Shown: in pieces, positions 1 through 11,100 of the stretch
Position numbering within the stretch: position 1 is the first letter of the stretch
Layout of the letters: every line of letters begins with the position of its first letter
NCBI RefSeq assembly: GCF_050003625.1
Contig: NC_134400.1
Coordinates: 195,065,918 to 195,129,917, forward strand
Length of the DNA stretch: 64,000 bases
Origin: Haematobia irritans
Taxonomy: Eukaryota; Arthropoda; Insecta; Diptera; Muscidae
Direction: 5' to 3'
Position numbers and translations under genes: made by a program
Notes under the pieces: model-generated
What the model saw: only the letters and a program-made list of their open reading frames with translations
The model's database searches: none
What the model was told of the DNA's origin: nothing

Positions 1-1380
1 TCTATAGAATATTGTGTCAAAATTTGATTTCTATAGAATATTATGTCAAAATTTTATTTCTATAGAAAATTTTGTCAACATTTTATTTTTATAAAAAATT
101 TTGTTAAAATTTTATTTCCATGGAAAATGTTGTAAATTTAAAGAAAAAAATGTAAAGCAAATTTTATTTTTATAGAAAATTTTATCAAAATTTTACTTCT
201 ATAGAAAATATTGTCAAAATTTTATTTCTACAGCAAATCTTGTCAAAATTTTATTTCTATAGAAAATTTTCGAGGCATTTTATTTCTATAGAAAATTTTG
301 TTAAAATTTTATTTCCATAGAACATTTTGTCAACTTTTTTACTATAGAAAATCTTGCCAAAATTTTATTTCTATAGAAAATTTTCGAGACATTTTATTTC
401 TATAGATTTTTTTTTTAAATTTTATTTCCATAGAACATTTTGTCAACTTTTTTTCTATAGAAAATTTTGTCAAAATTGTATTTCTATAGAAAATTGTTTC
501 AAAATTTTATTTTTATAGGAAATTTTGTCAAAATTTTATTTCTATAGAAAATTGGTTCAAAATTTTATTTTTATAGGAAATTTTGTCAAAATTTTATTTC
601 TATCGAAAATGTTGCTAAAAGGTTTGTCAAAATTTTATTTCCATAGAAAATTTTGTCAATTTTTTTTTCTATAGAAAATGTTGTCAAAATTGTATTTCTA
701 TAGAAAATTTTGGCAAAATTTTATTTCTATATTTTTCTCAAAATTTTATTTTTATAAAAAATTTTGTTAAAATTTTATTTCCTTAGAAAATTTGGCCATT
801 TTTCTTCTACACAGAAAGTTTGTCAGCATTTTATTTCTATAGAAAATTTTGTCAAAATTTTATTTCTATAGAAAATTTTGTCAAAATTTTATTTCTTAAG
901 AAAATTGCCAAAAGTTTATTTCTACATTATTTCTATAAAAAAATTTGTCAAAATTTTATTTGTGTAGAAAATATTTTCAAAATTTCATTTCTATAGAAAA
1001 TTTTGTAAAAATTTTATTTCTATAGAAAATATTGTCAAAATTTTATTTCCATTGAAACATTTTGTCAAAAATTTAGTTCCATATAAAATCTTGTCAAAAG
1101 TTTATGTTGTACAGAAATTTTTTTCAAAATTTTATTTCTATGAGAAATTTTGTTAAAACTCTATTTCTACAGAAAATTTTCTCCAAATTTGTCAAAATGT
1201 TATTTCTTTAGAAAGTTTTGTGAAAATTTAATTTCTATAGAAAATTTTGTGAAAATTTTATTTCTATAGAAAATGTTGTCAAAATTTTATTTTTGTAGAA
1301 AATTTTGTCAAAATTTTTGTTCTGTAGAAAATTTTGTCAAACTTTTATTTCTGTAGATAATTTTGTGAGAATTTTATTTA
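1..1380 (+). repeat. 29-bp TATAG minisatellite array
   Basis: About 45 degenerate copies of a 29-bp unit. The unit joins the 12-bp palindrome TTTCTATAGAAA to the odd palindrome AAAATTTTG-T-CAAAATTTT. The + orientation is defined by ATTTTATTTCTATAG. Many copies have indels, so the array is old. It starts before the window and ends where the inverted-repeat element begins at about 1381. Confidence 0.95.
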
Positions 1381-1842
1381 TTGATGTTGTTTTTGATTTC
1401 AGCTTAAAACCATGCATTGACTAAACTACAAGTGTAGCTTAAACAACAGAGGAAAAGAATGTTTGTCAAATTTATTTGGGCAAAGCCCTATAGACTGCAA
1501 GATGGTTGGATGGACGCACGTTTCGGATTTACCACATTCCTCATCAGCATCCTCTACTTGCAGCAAAACTATCAACCAATTATCAGAATAAATTCAGGCA
1601 GTTCACTAAACCCAAAAGTGAACCACACTTGAACCTTCCGAAAAAAGGTTTTGTATGATAGCCGGCTTATGCCGAAATAAATTCGAAACAAACATATCTC
1701 TTTTCCTATGCCACTGTCAAATCATCGATTTGAGTGCAGTTGGCTGGGTTTATTTTGAGCGTGCTTCCTCTTCTTTTTCAATTCGTTTTGTTTTGTTATT
1801 GTTGGTTTTTTTCTTTAAGCTGAAATCAAAAACAACAACAAT
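1381..1842 (+). mobile_element. Inverted-repeat element, solo copy (family IR-1)
   Basis: The element is bounded by TGTTTTTGATTTCAGCTTAA on the left (about 1388-1407) and its reverse complement TTAAGCTGAAATCAAAAACA on the right (about 1815-1834). It interrupts the 29-bp array. The interior holds GGGCAAAGCCCTATAGACTG and a block read elsewhere as a 73-aa pseudo-ORF. Copies or parts lie at 6321-7080, 13550-13821, 15304-15838 and 50373-51558. No transposase was seen, so it is a non-autonomous element of unknown superfamily. Confidence 0.7.
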
Positions 1843-1880
1843 AATGATTAAAGAAAAAAAAACAACAATAACAAAATAAA

Positions 1881-2120
1881 AAAATTTTATTTCTGTAGAA
1901 AATGTTGTCAACATTTTATTTCTGTAGAAGATTTTGTCAAAATTTTATCCCTGTAGCAAATTTTGTCAAAATTTCTATATTTCTTTTTCTATATTTTGCA
2001 ATGAATTTATTTTATTTCTATAGACATTTTTTTCTATTTCTATATAAATTTTATTTTTATATATAATTTTGTCAAAATTTTATTTCTATAGAAAATTTTG
2101 TTAAAATTTTATTTCTATAA
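1881..2120 (+). repeat. 29-bp TATAG minisatellite array
   Basis: About eight degenerate units resume after the inverted-repeat element, in the same orientation. The array stops about 90 bp before a splice acceptor, so it lies in an intron of the unidentified gene. Confidence 0.9.
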
Positions 2121-2209
2121 TGTATTCTTGAATACATATTTGTTTTCTTTTTTAAAATCCTTTTTTTTTTAAATCCTTTTTTAAAATCTCAAATCTTTCT
2201 TATTGGCAG

Positions 2210-2667
2210 GACAATCTATTTATGCCACACAAAGATTCATCGGATGACATTTTAGCCACTCGACCACCAATTAATGCCTATCAAGAAGAACGAAAGTAAG
2301 TCGCTTATATATATAACTAAAATTTTAATGCAATTAATTAAATTGTCGGACTTGCAGACCCGAAATAATGGCAACCGTCTTTGCCAATGAAGCTTTCATA
2401 CCCGATAATACAACTTCAGAGGATACAATTGAAATCAATCAAGAAGTTATTACCCGTGCAGCACGTATGTCTAAGGATGCCTCATTCCAAGAGAGACGTT
2501 TCCGAAATTTAGATAATTTCCAACAATATCCTCCTCGTTCGAGGCCCGAATCCACGATTCCAGAGCAACAAGAACCGGCTACAAATTTCCGAAATGGTTT
2601 CCCGGCTCCAGATTATACACCACCGATGCAAAGGGCTGCCCAAAATCGCAATAATTTATATCAGTGA
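2210..2667 (+). CDS. Unidentified gene, last two coding exons
   Basis: A penultimate exon (2210-2295) follows a TATTGGCAG acceptor and ends at an AAA/GTAAGT donor. A last exon (2358-2667) follows a CTTGCAG acceptor and ends with TGA at 2665-2667. The phases fit: a split Lys codon (AA|A) joins ...NAYQEERK to PEIMATVF... . The visible C-terminal 131 residues are hydrophilic, rich in Asn, Gln, Pro and Arg, with no membrane segment or known motif. Examples are the acidic stretch TSEDTIEINQE, RRFRNLDNFQQYPPRSRP and the end NRNNLYQ. This could be a disordered C-terminal tail of a larger protein; upstream exons lie outside the window or beyond the array. Clear splice sites, an unbroken frame and a downstream poly(A) signal support a live gene. 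I do not recognise the family. Confidence 0.75.
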
Positions 2668-3190
2668 TAATTAATTGTGTGAAGTGCAAATATTGTTACT
2701 TTTAGTTATGTTTTTTGTTTTGTTTGTTTTTATCTTTTCTGGTATTCTTTAATTGCCTGTGGTTTCTTCTGTTTGTACTTGCATAGGTGTGTGCAAAGGG
2801 CAAATTACAAATGAAATCCAAGTTGCCATATTCCATTTGAATATTCCTTAAAACTATTGTTTTATTATTATTATTATTTGTATTTTATTTTTTTTTTTTA
2901 ATTTTAAACATGCAGTTCATTCTATTTGATAGCTTTTTTATGCCTCTTGCCTCTGAGCTGCTGATGGTGATAAGGTTCCCTTTTGCGATGTCTATGTCAT
3001 ACGATTGACGATCCCCAGCAGAGATTCTAATGGCGTAACACGATTACTGATAACATTTTTTCAATACAAATATTTTTTTTGAATAAATATTGCAGAGTGG
3101 ATTTTAATTAAAAAATATTATTCCCTTTTCGATTATTGTTTAAATAACAATAACGAGAAAATATTGCGATATTTGTTTACACTTAAAAAG
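2668..3190 (+). other. 3' UTR of the unidentified gene and short spacer
   Basis: T-rich sequence with no repeat units follows the stop codon. The poly(A) signal is at 3082-3087. Beyond it I see only AT-rich single-copy-looking DNA until the array head module starts. Confidence 0.5.
3082..3087 (+). terminator. Poly(A) signal AATAAA
   Basis: AATAAA lies 415 bp after the stop codon, in the context GAATAAATATTGCAGAGTGG. No other AATAAA was noticed between the stop codon and this site. Confidence 0.5.
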
Positions 3191-3290
3191 GGATTGTCGT
3201 CACTCGTGCCAAAAATAATCTACCAAAAAGTGAAGAAAAATTTAACAAAAATCTACCAAAATTACAAACAAACAACAATTTTTTGTCAAA
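3191..3290 (+). repeat. Array head module
   Basis: Contains CGTCACTCGTGCCAAAAATA and then ATCTACCAAAA, repeated once as AATCTACCAAAATTACA. The 29-bp array follows directly. Related heads lie before arrays at about 11401, 17437, 21485, 37515 and 50127. Confidence 0.7.
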
Positions 3291-6200
3291 ACTTTATTTC
3301 TATTGAAAACTTTGTCAAAATTTTATTTCGATAGGAAATTTAATTTTATATAATTTAAATTTTATATAATTTATATAAATTTACTTTGAAATTTTAATTT
3401 CTATAGAAAATTTTGTCAAAATTTTATTTCTATAGAAAATTTTTGTCAAAATTTTATTTCAATAGAAAATTTTTGTCAAAATTTTATTTCCATGGAAAAT
3501 TTTGTCAAAATATGATTTTTATAGAAAATTTTGTTAAAATTTTATTTCTATGGAAAATTTTGTCAAGATTTTATTTCTATAGAAAATTTTGTAAAAACTT
3601 TAACTCTATAGAAAAATTTGCAAAAATTTGTTTCCTTTAGAAAATTCTGTCAAAATTTTATTTCTATACGAAATTTTTCAAAATTTTATTTCTCTAAAAA
3701 AATTTTATTTCGATATAATATTATGTCAAAATTTTATTTCTAGAGAATATTATGTCAAAATTTTATTTTTATGGAAAATTTTGTCAAAATTTTATTTCTA
3801 TAGAAAATTTTGCAAAATTTTATTTCTATAGAAAATTTGGTCAAAATTTTATTTCTATGGAAAATTTTGTCAAAATATGATTTTTATAGAAAATTTTGTT
3901 AAAATTTTATTTCTATGGAAAATCTTGTCAAGATTTTATTTCTATAGAAAATTTTGTAAAAAATTTATTTCTATAGAAAAATTTGCAAAAATTTTATTTC
4001 TATAGAAAATTTTTGTCAAAATTTTATTTCTATAGAAAATTTTGTCAAAATTTTATTTCTTTAAAAAAATGTCAAAATTTTATTTCTATATGATATTATG
4101 TCAAAATTTTATTTCTATATGGAAAATTTTCTCAAAATTTTATTTCTCTATGGAAAATTTTGTCAAAATATGATTTTTATAGAAAATTTTGTTAAAATTT
4201 TATTTCTATGGAAAATGTTGTCAAGATTTTATTTCTATAGAAAATTTTGTAAAAATTTTATTTCTATAGAAAAATTTGCAAAAAAATTTTTCCTTTAGAA
4301 AATGTTGTCAAAATTTTATTTCTATAGAAAATTTTGCAAAATTTTATTTCTATAGAAAATTTTGTCAAAATTTTATTTCTATAGAAAATTTGGTCAAAAT
4401 TTTATTTCTATGGAAAATGTTGTCAAGATTTTATTTCTATAGAAAATTTTGTAAAAATTTTATTTCTATAGAAAAATTTGCAAAAATTTTATTCCTTTAG
4501 AAAATTTTGTCAAAATTTTATTTCTTTAAAAAAAAAAATGTCAAAATTTTATTTCTATATGATATTATGTCAAAATTTTATTTCTATATGGAAAATTTTC
4601 TCAAGATTTTATTTCTATATTGAAAATTTTGTCAAAATATGATTTTTATAGAAAATTTTGTTAAAATTTTATTTCTATGGAAAATTTTGTCAAGATTTTA
4701 TTTCTATAGAAAATTTTGTAAAAATTTTATTTCGATATAATATTATGTCAAAATTTTATTTCTAGAGAATATTATGTCAAAATTTTATTTCTATAGAAAA
4801 TTTTGTCAAAATTTTATTTCTATGGAAAATTTTGTCAAAATTTTATGTTTATAGAAAATTTTCAAAATTTTTTTTTATAGTAAATTTTCTCAATATTTTA
4901 CTTCTATGGAAAATTTTCTCAAAATTTTATTTCTATAGAAAATTTTGCAAAATTTTATTTCCATAGAAAATTTGGTCAAAATTTTATTTCTATGGAAAAT
5001 TTTGTCAAAATATGATTTTTATAGAAAATTTTGTTAAAATTTTATTTCTATGGAAAATGCTGTCAAGATTTTATTTCTATAGAAAATTTTGTAAAAAATT
5101 TATTTCTATAGAAAAATTTGCAAACATTTTATTCCTTTAGAAAATTTTGTCAAAATTTTATTTCTATTGGAAATTTTTCAAAATTTTATTTCTATAAAAA
5201 ATGTTGTCAAAATTTTATTTCTATGAAAAATTTTGTCAAAATATGATTTTTATAGAAAATTTTGTTAAAGATTTTATTTCTAACGAAATTTTTCAAAATT
5301 GTTTTTCTATAAAAAAATGTCAAAATTTTATTTCGATATAATACTATGTCAACATTATTTCTATATTATGTCAAAAATTTATTTCTATGGAAAATTTTGT
5401 CAAAATTTTATTTCTATGGAAAATTTTGTTAAAATTGTTAGTCTTTAGAAAATTTTGACAAAATTTTTATTCTATAGAAAATTTTGTCAAAATTTTATTT
5501 CTTTAGAAAATTTTTGTCAAAATTTTATTTCTGTGGAAATTTTTGTCAAAATATGATTTTTATAGAAAATTTTGTTAATTTTTTTTTTCTATGGAAAATG
5601 TCAAGATTTTATTTCTATAGAAAATTTTGTCAAAATGTTATTTCTATAGGAAATTTTTCAAAATTGTTTTTCTATAAAAAAATTTTATTTCGATATAATA
5701 TTATGTCAACATTATTTCTATATTATGTCAAAATTTTATTTCTATGGAAAATTTTGTTAAAATTGTTAGTCTATAGAAAATTTTGTCAACATTTTTATTC
5801 TATAGAAAATTTTGTCAAAATTTTATTTCTATAGAAAAATTTTGTCAAAATTTTATTTCTATGGAAAATTTTGTCAAAATATGATTTTTATAGAAAATTT
5901 TGCTAAATTTTTTGTCTATGGAAAATGTTGTCAAGATTTTATTTCTATAGAAAATTTTGTAAAAATTTTAGTTGTAAAGAAAATTTTGAAAAAATGTTTT
6001 TCCTTTAGAAAAATTTGTCAAAATTTTATTTCTATAGGAAATTTTGCAAAATTTTTTTTCTATAGAAAATTTTGTCAAAATTTTATTGCTATAGAAAATT
6101 TTTGTCAAAATTTTATTTCTATAGAAAATTTTGTCAAAATTTTATTTCTAGGCAAATTTTATCAAAATTTTATTTTTATGGAAAATTTTGTCAAAATTTT

Positions 6201-6320
6201 ATTTCTATAGAATATTATGTCAAAATTTTATTTCTATAGAATATTATGTCAAAATTTTATTTCTATAGAAAATTTTGTCAAAATTTTATTTCTATAGAAA
6301 ATTTTTGTCAAAATTTTATT
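3291..6320 (+). repeat. 29-bp array with higher-order repeat
   Basis: About 100 units in + orientation. Variant units recur as a block: one with CAAAATATGATTTTTATAG, then a TATGG unit, then GTCAAGATTTT, then AAAATTTGCAAAA and TTCCTTTAG. The CAAAATATGATTTTT marker appears near 3507, 3868, 4166, 4636, 5007, 5237, 5545 and 5876. The spacing is therefore irregular, about 230-470 bp, and the higher-order unit is loose. Confidence 0.9.
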
Positions 6321-7080
6321 TCGTTTTGTTTGTTATTGTTGGCTTCTCTTCAATCGTTATTGTTGTTTTTGATCTCAGCTTAAAGCCATGCATTGACTAA
6401 ACTACAAGTGTAGCTTAACCAACAGAGGAAAAGTATGCTTGTCAAATTTATTTGGGCAAAGCCCTATAGACTGCAAGATGGTTGGATGTACAGCTGTTTC
6501 GGAATTACCACATTCCTCATCAGCATCCTCTACTTGCAGCAAAACTATCAACCAATTATCAGAATAAATTCGGGTAATTCACTCAACCCAAAGTGAACTA
6601 CACTTGAACCTCCCGAAAAAGGGTTTGATAGTCGGCTACTGCCTAAACAAATTTGCCAGCATATCTCTTTTCCTTTGCCAAACTCAAATCATCGATTTGA
6701 ATGTATTTGGCAGGGTTTGTTTTTGAGCGTGCTTCCTCTATCTTCATTCGTTTTGTTTGTTATTGTTGGCTTCTCTTCAATCGTTATTGTTGTTTTTGAT
6801 CTCAGCCGACTATCAAACCCTTTTTCGGGAGGTTCAAGTGTAGTTCACTTTGGGTTGAGTGAATTACCCGAATTTATTCTGATAATTGGTTGATAGTTTT
6901 GCTGCAAGTAGAGGATGCTGATGAGGAATGTAGTAATTCCGAAACAGCTGTACATCCAACCATCTTGCAGTCTATAGGGCTTTGCCCAAATAAATTTGAC
7001 AAGCATACTTTTCCTCTGTTGGTTAAGCTACACTTGTAGTTTAGTCAATGCATGGCTTTAAGCTGAGATCAAAAACAACA
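6321..7080. mobile_element. IR-1 element rearranged into a near-perfect palindrome
   Basis: Arms of 276 bp (6361-6636 and 6805-7080) are inverted copies with few differences, for example ATTACCACATTCC against ATTACTACATTCC. The spacer is 168 bp. A roughly 60-bp direct repeat ending TTGTTTTTGATCTCAG lies at about 6321-6379 and 6743-6804. The right arm therefore joins in inverted orientation exactly after a second left end. The element is flanked by 29-bp arrays. Confidence 0.8.
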
Positions 7081-7396
7081 ATAAAATTTTATTTCTATAG
7101 AAAATTTTGTCAAAATTTTATTTCTATGGCAAATTTTATCAAAATTTTATTTTTATGGAAAATTTTGTCAAAATTTTATTTCTATAGAATATTATGTCAA
7201 AATTGTATTTCTATAGAAAATTTTCTCGACATTTTATTTCTATAGAAAATTTTGTTAAAATTTTATTTCCATAGAACATTTTGTCAACTTGTTTTTTAAA
7301 GAAACCTTTGTCAAAATTTTATTTCTATAGAAAATTTTGCAAAATTTTATTTCTATAAAAAATTTTGTCAAAATTTTATTCTATAGGAAATTTCGA
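7081..7396 (+). repeat. 29-bp TATAG array
   Basis: About ten units in + orientation continue the array interrupted by the palindrome. Confidence 0.9.
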
Positions 7397-8016
7397 TTTT
7401 CTTAAGATTTGTATTTATGTGGTTTAAACACTTTATAAGAGAAATAATATAAAAACTTTTTTCGTTTTATACAAATTTCTCACCATATTGATGTTTATGT
7501 GTTTGTTTGTTTTTTTTTACTTCATCACTACCTGTATTAAATTGTTTATTTAATCAATAAGGTCACATAGTGTTAGCGCCATCTAGGCTGCCATAAATAA
7601 GCTTCACGTTGATTATCAATGCCAACAACCCTAATAGGTTATGCCTTTGTCCATAGCAACAGGGTGTTTCAAAGAAAATGCATGTGTTTTATCCAAATTT
7701 TATGTGTATGCAAAAGGAAATAAAAATACTTATTTTTATTTTGTTTAAAACAATCAAATCGCCACATCTTCTATTAGACTAACCACATGTTTCTTAATTG
7801 TTGCGATAACCTTTGACGAGTACAAGTTCAAATAGTTGATAACAATACAAAAATCCTCTATTGGAATCTCTGGTCGTTCAATGCAAATGACAAAAATTAT
7901 TGTCATTTCTCGCGGCAACAGACTAGAATTGTTTCACATTCGGTGGTGGTGTTCGTGGTGTGAAGTTGATTTCGGATAGTTGCGAGTGTAAAGAAATCCC
8001 AAATTAGCCGACAAAA
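7397..8016 (+). promoter_or_regulatory. Upstream region and probable 5' UTR of the H-protein gene
   Basis: No minisatellite is present. The last 100 bp are less AT-rich (TTCGGTGGTGGTGTTCGTGG) and lead into ACAAAAATGG, a good fly start context. I infer a promoter and 5' UTR here; no TATA box or initiator could be assigned with confidence. Confidence 0.4.
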
Positions 8017-8134
8017 ATGGTTTTGATTGCTAAATTTGCCCGTGTCCTGCAACAATCACAAAAGGTTTTGCATTCATCGCTAAGTCTACAACAAAACTTT
8101 AGACAATTCAGTGTATCGGCATTATTGAATGCAG
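8017..8134 (+). CDS. ppl (GCSH): H protein exon 1 (presequence)
   Basis: It starts at ATG in ACAAAAATGG and encodes residues 1-39, MVLIAKFARVLQQS onward. It ends GCAG/GTGAGA with one base of the Glu40 codon. No upstream in-frame ATG is needed to give the family length. Confidence 0.92.
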
Positions 8135-11100
8135 GTGAGAATCAATAGTAGCAAATTAAAAGAAATGTCAGATAACATCGTTGTTTTATGCAACACCAAC
8201 TATGGCCAAGGGAGCAACAACAAGGCATGCTGTTTATCGAACAGCTGATTGTTGTTGTATGTGTGTGTTTTTAGCGTTCTCTATAAGAGCAGTGTTGCCA
8301 AGGGTCTTATATTTAAATATTACATTTTTTTCCTTCTACAGAACGTCGTTATACCGAAAAACACGAATGGGTTTCCGTTGAAGGTAATACCGGATCCGTT
8401 GGTATTTCCAAATATGCCCAAGAGGCCTTGGGTGATGTTGTCTTTGCCCAATTACCTGATCCCGGCACAGTTTTCAAGCAAGGTGATGAATGTGGTGCCT
8501 TGGAAAGTGTAAAAGCAGCCAGTGAAGTTTATTCTCCAGTGAGTGGAGAAGTAACGGAAAAGAACACAAAAGTCGAAGACAGTCCTGGATTAATCAACAG
8601 TCACACTTACACAGATGGTAATTATTTAAAATTGATTTAAGGGTAGTTCCTGAAATTATTCTATGGAACAAATACACGACAATGTCCCACATCCTTAAAA
8701 AATGTCTGGCCATATATGTGATCTATTCCATCTGCTGGTGGGGGCACCAGGAGTTTTCATCTTCGAGTTTGGCCTCTGAAATCAAAAATAAATCTCTAAA
8801 AACAGAATAACGATTTGTTATCTCCAATAATCCATTTGAAAGAATAAAAAATTTGTGAAAAGTTGCTTTTGGGGTATTCCCCATTATATTTTAATAAAAT
8901 TTGGTATAATTGTATGCTGCCTTTCACAGATTTAGTTTTGATTTTAACGGCTAAACTGGAACTTAATACCAGGGCTGTGGATCTGAGCCAATTAAAAAAT
9001 TAAAATTAATCACATTTGTATGGCAAAATCCAGTGATGTCAACTCCGTAAAGTCAAAAAGCTCAAAAAATATATAATAAATTCCAACATACCGCCTCTCA
9101 CCACAAAAACTACTAAATCCAGCTAAAATTCAATGCTCTACTCAAAAAAAAAAAAAGAAAGAAAAAAATTCCAAAGATTTTAGACCGCTTGAATATTTTT
9201 TATTAAGTCATGAATCTCTATTAAAGTGTACACCTTGCTCAGTTTGAAAGTTTTCATGCAATTCATTTTGTTCTGTAATGTCTTTCAAATTTCAACTTTT
9301 TTTCTAAAAAGAAAAACAATCTTATTAAATTTGGAAATATTAATGTTTGGAGGGAGTCTATTTCAATTATAAGTGCTTTGTGAATTTAATATAAATGTTT
9401 TTAATGACATCTTTGTCAAGTTTATAAATTCTGCACTCGTCGCTAGACTTTTCAAAAGAATACTCTAAATATCAATATCGTCAATTAAACTTAATACTGT
9501 TCAAATTGGAAAAAAGCACCAAAAGCACTAAATGAAAATGTCAGAAAGCACCAGGTTGGTTGTAGTCGAAAAACGAAAAAAAAATCGGTGATAAAAGTGG
9601 TAATTTTTTCGACATTTTTGCGGTTTTGAACATTTTATAATATACCATGTACGCAACACATTGTATTTAAAGGGTGGTTAAAATTTCAAGGGCCGATGTT
9701 GATTTTGAATAAAACACAAACTATTAAGGAAATTATTGTATTTTTTTTTTTATTATGATATATTGGTATTACTCAATTATGTATGGAACAAAATATCGGC
9801 CAAATGGGCGCCGCGACCTCGGTGGCACACCTTCATCCGATGGTCCAAATATTCGATGACGCTGAGGCATAATGGAGGTTCTATGCCGTTAATGTGCCGA
9901 ATTATCTCATCCTTTAGCTCTTGAATTGTTGCTGGCTTATCGACGTACACCTTTTCTTTCAAATAACCCCAAAGAAAGAAGTCCAACCGTGTCAAATCAC
10001 ATGATCTTGGCGGCCAATTGACATCGCCATTAGTGTGTAAATATAACCATAGCGATAGGCGGTAGGCGAACACTTATTTACGTGTATTTCTTATGGGAAG
10101 CCCAAAATCCGCGACGGAATACCGTGACGGCTAGCGGCGTGTCGCTAAATTAAAACTTATTCTAACTCCTTGGCGAAAACTGGTGTTGCCATCGCTTATC
10201 AATTTTTATACCCTCCACCATAGGATGGGGGTATATTAACTTTGTCATTCCGTTTGTAACACATCGAAATATTGCTCTAAGACCCCATAAAGTATATATA
10301 TTCTGGGTCGTGGTGAAATTCTGAGTCGATCTAAGCATGTCCGTCCGTCCGTCCGTCTGTCCGGCTGTCCGTCCGTCTGTGGAAATCACGCTAACTTCCG
10401 AACGAAATAAGCTATCGACTTGAAACTTGGCACAAGTAGTTGTTATTGATGTAGGTCGGATGGTATTGAAAATCGGCCATATCGGACCACGTTTACGTAT
10501 AGCCCCCATATAAACCGATCCCCAAATTTGGCTTGGGGAGCCTCCCGGAGCAGCAAAATTCATCCGATCCGGTTGAAATTTGGTACCTGATGTTAGTATA
10601 CGGCCTCTAACAACCATGCAAAAATTGGTCCATATCGGTCCATAATTATATATAGCTCCCATATAAACCGATCCCCAGATTTGATCTCCGGAGCCTCTTG
10701 GAGGAGCAAAATTCATCCGATCCGGTTGAAATTTAGTACGTGGTCTTAGTATACGGTCTCTAATACCCATGCAAAAATTGGTCCATGTCGGTCCATAATT
10801 ATATATAGCCCCCATATAAACCGATCCCCAGATTTGACCTCCGGAGCCTCTTGGAGGGGAAAAATTCATCCGATCCGGTTGAAATGTGGTACCTGATGTT
10901 AGTATACGGTCTCTAACAACCATGCAAAAATTGGTCCATATCGGTCCATAATTATATATAGCCCCCATATAAACCGATCCCCAGATTTGACCTCCGGAGC
11001 CTCTTTGAGGGGCAAAATTCATCCGATCCTGTTGAAATTTGGTACCTGATGTTAGTATACGGCCTCTAACAACCATGCAAAAATTGGTCCATATCGGTTC

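Noticed and set aside
1..1380. CRISPR array
   Set aside because: The units are contiguous with no unique spacers, and the host is a eukaryote.
8181..8512. Two overlapping frames across intron 1 and exon 2 of the H-protein gene
   Set aside because: They are out of frame with the clear H-protein reading of exon 2 and are shadows.
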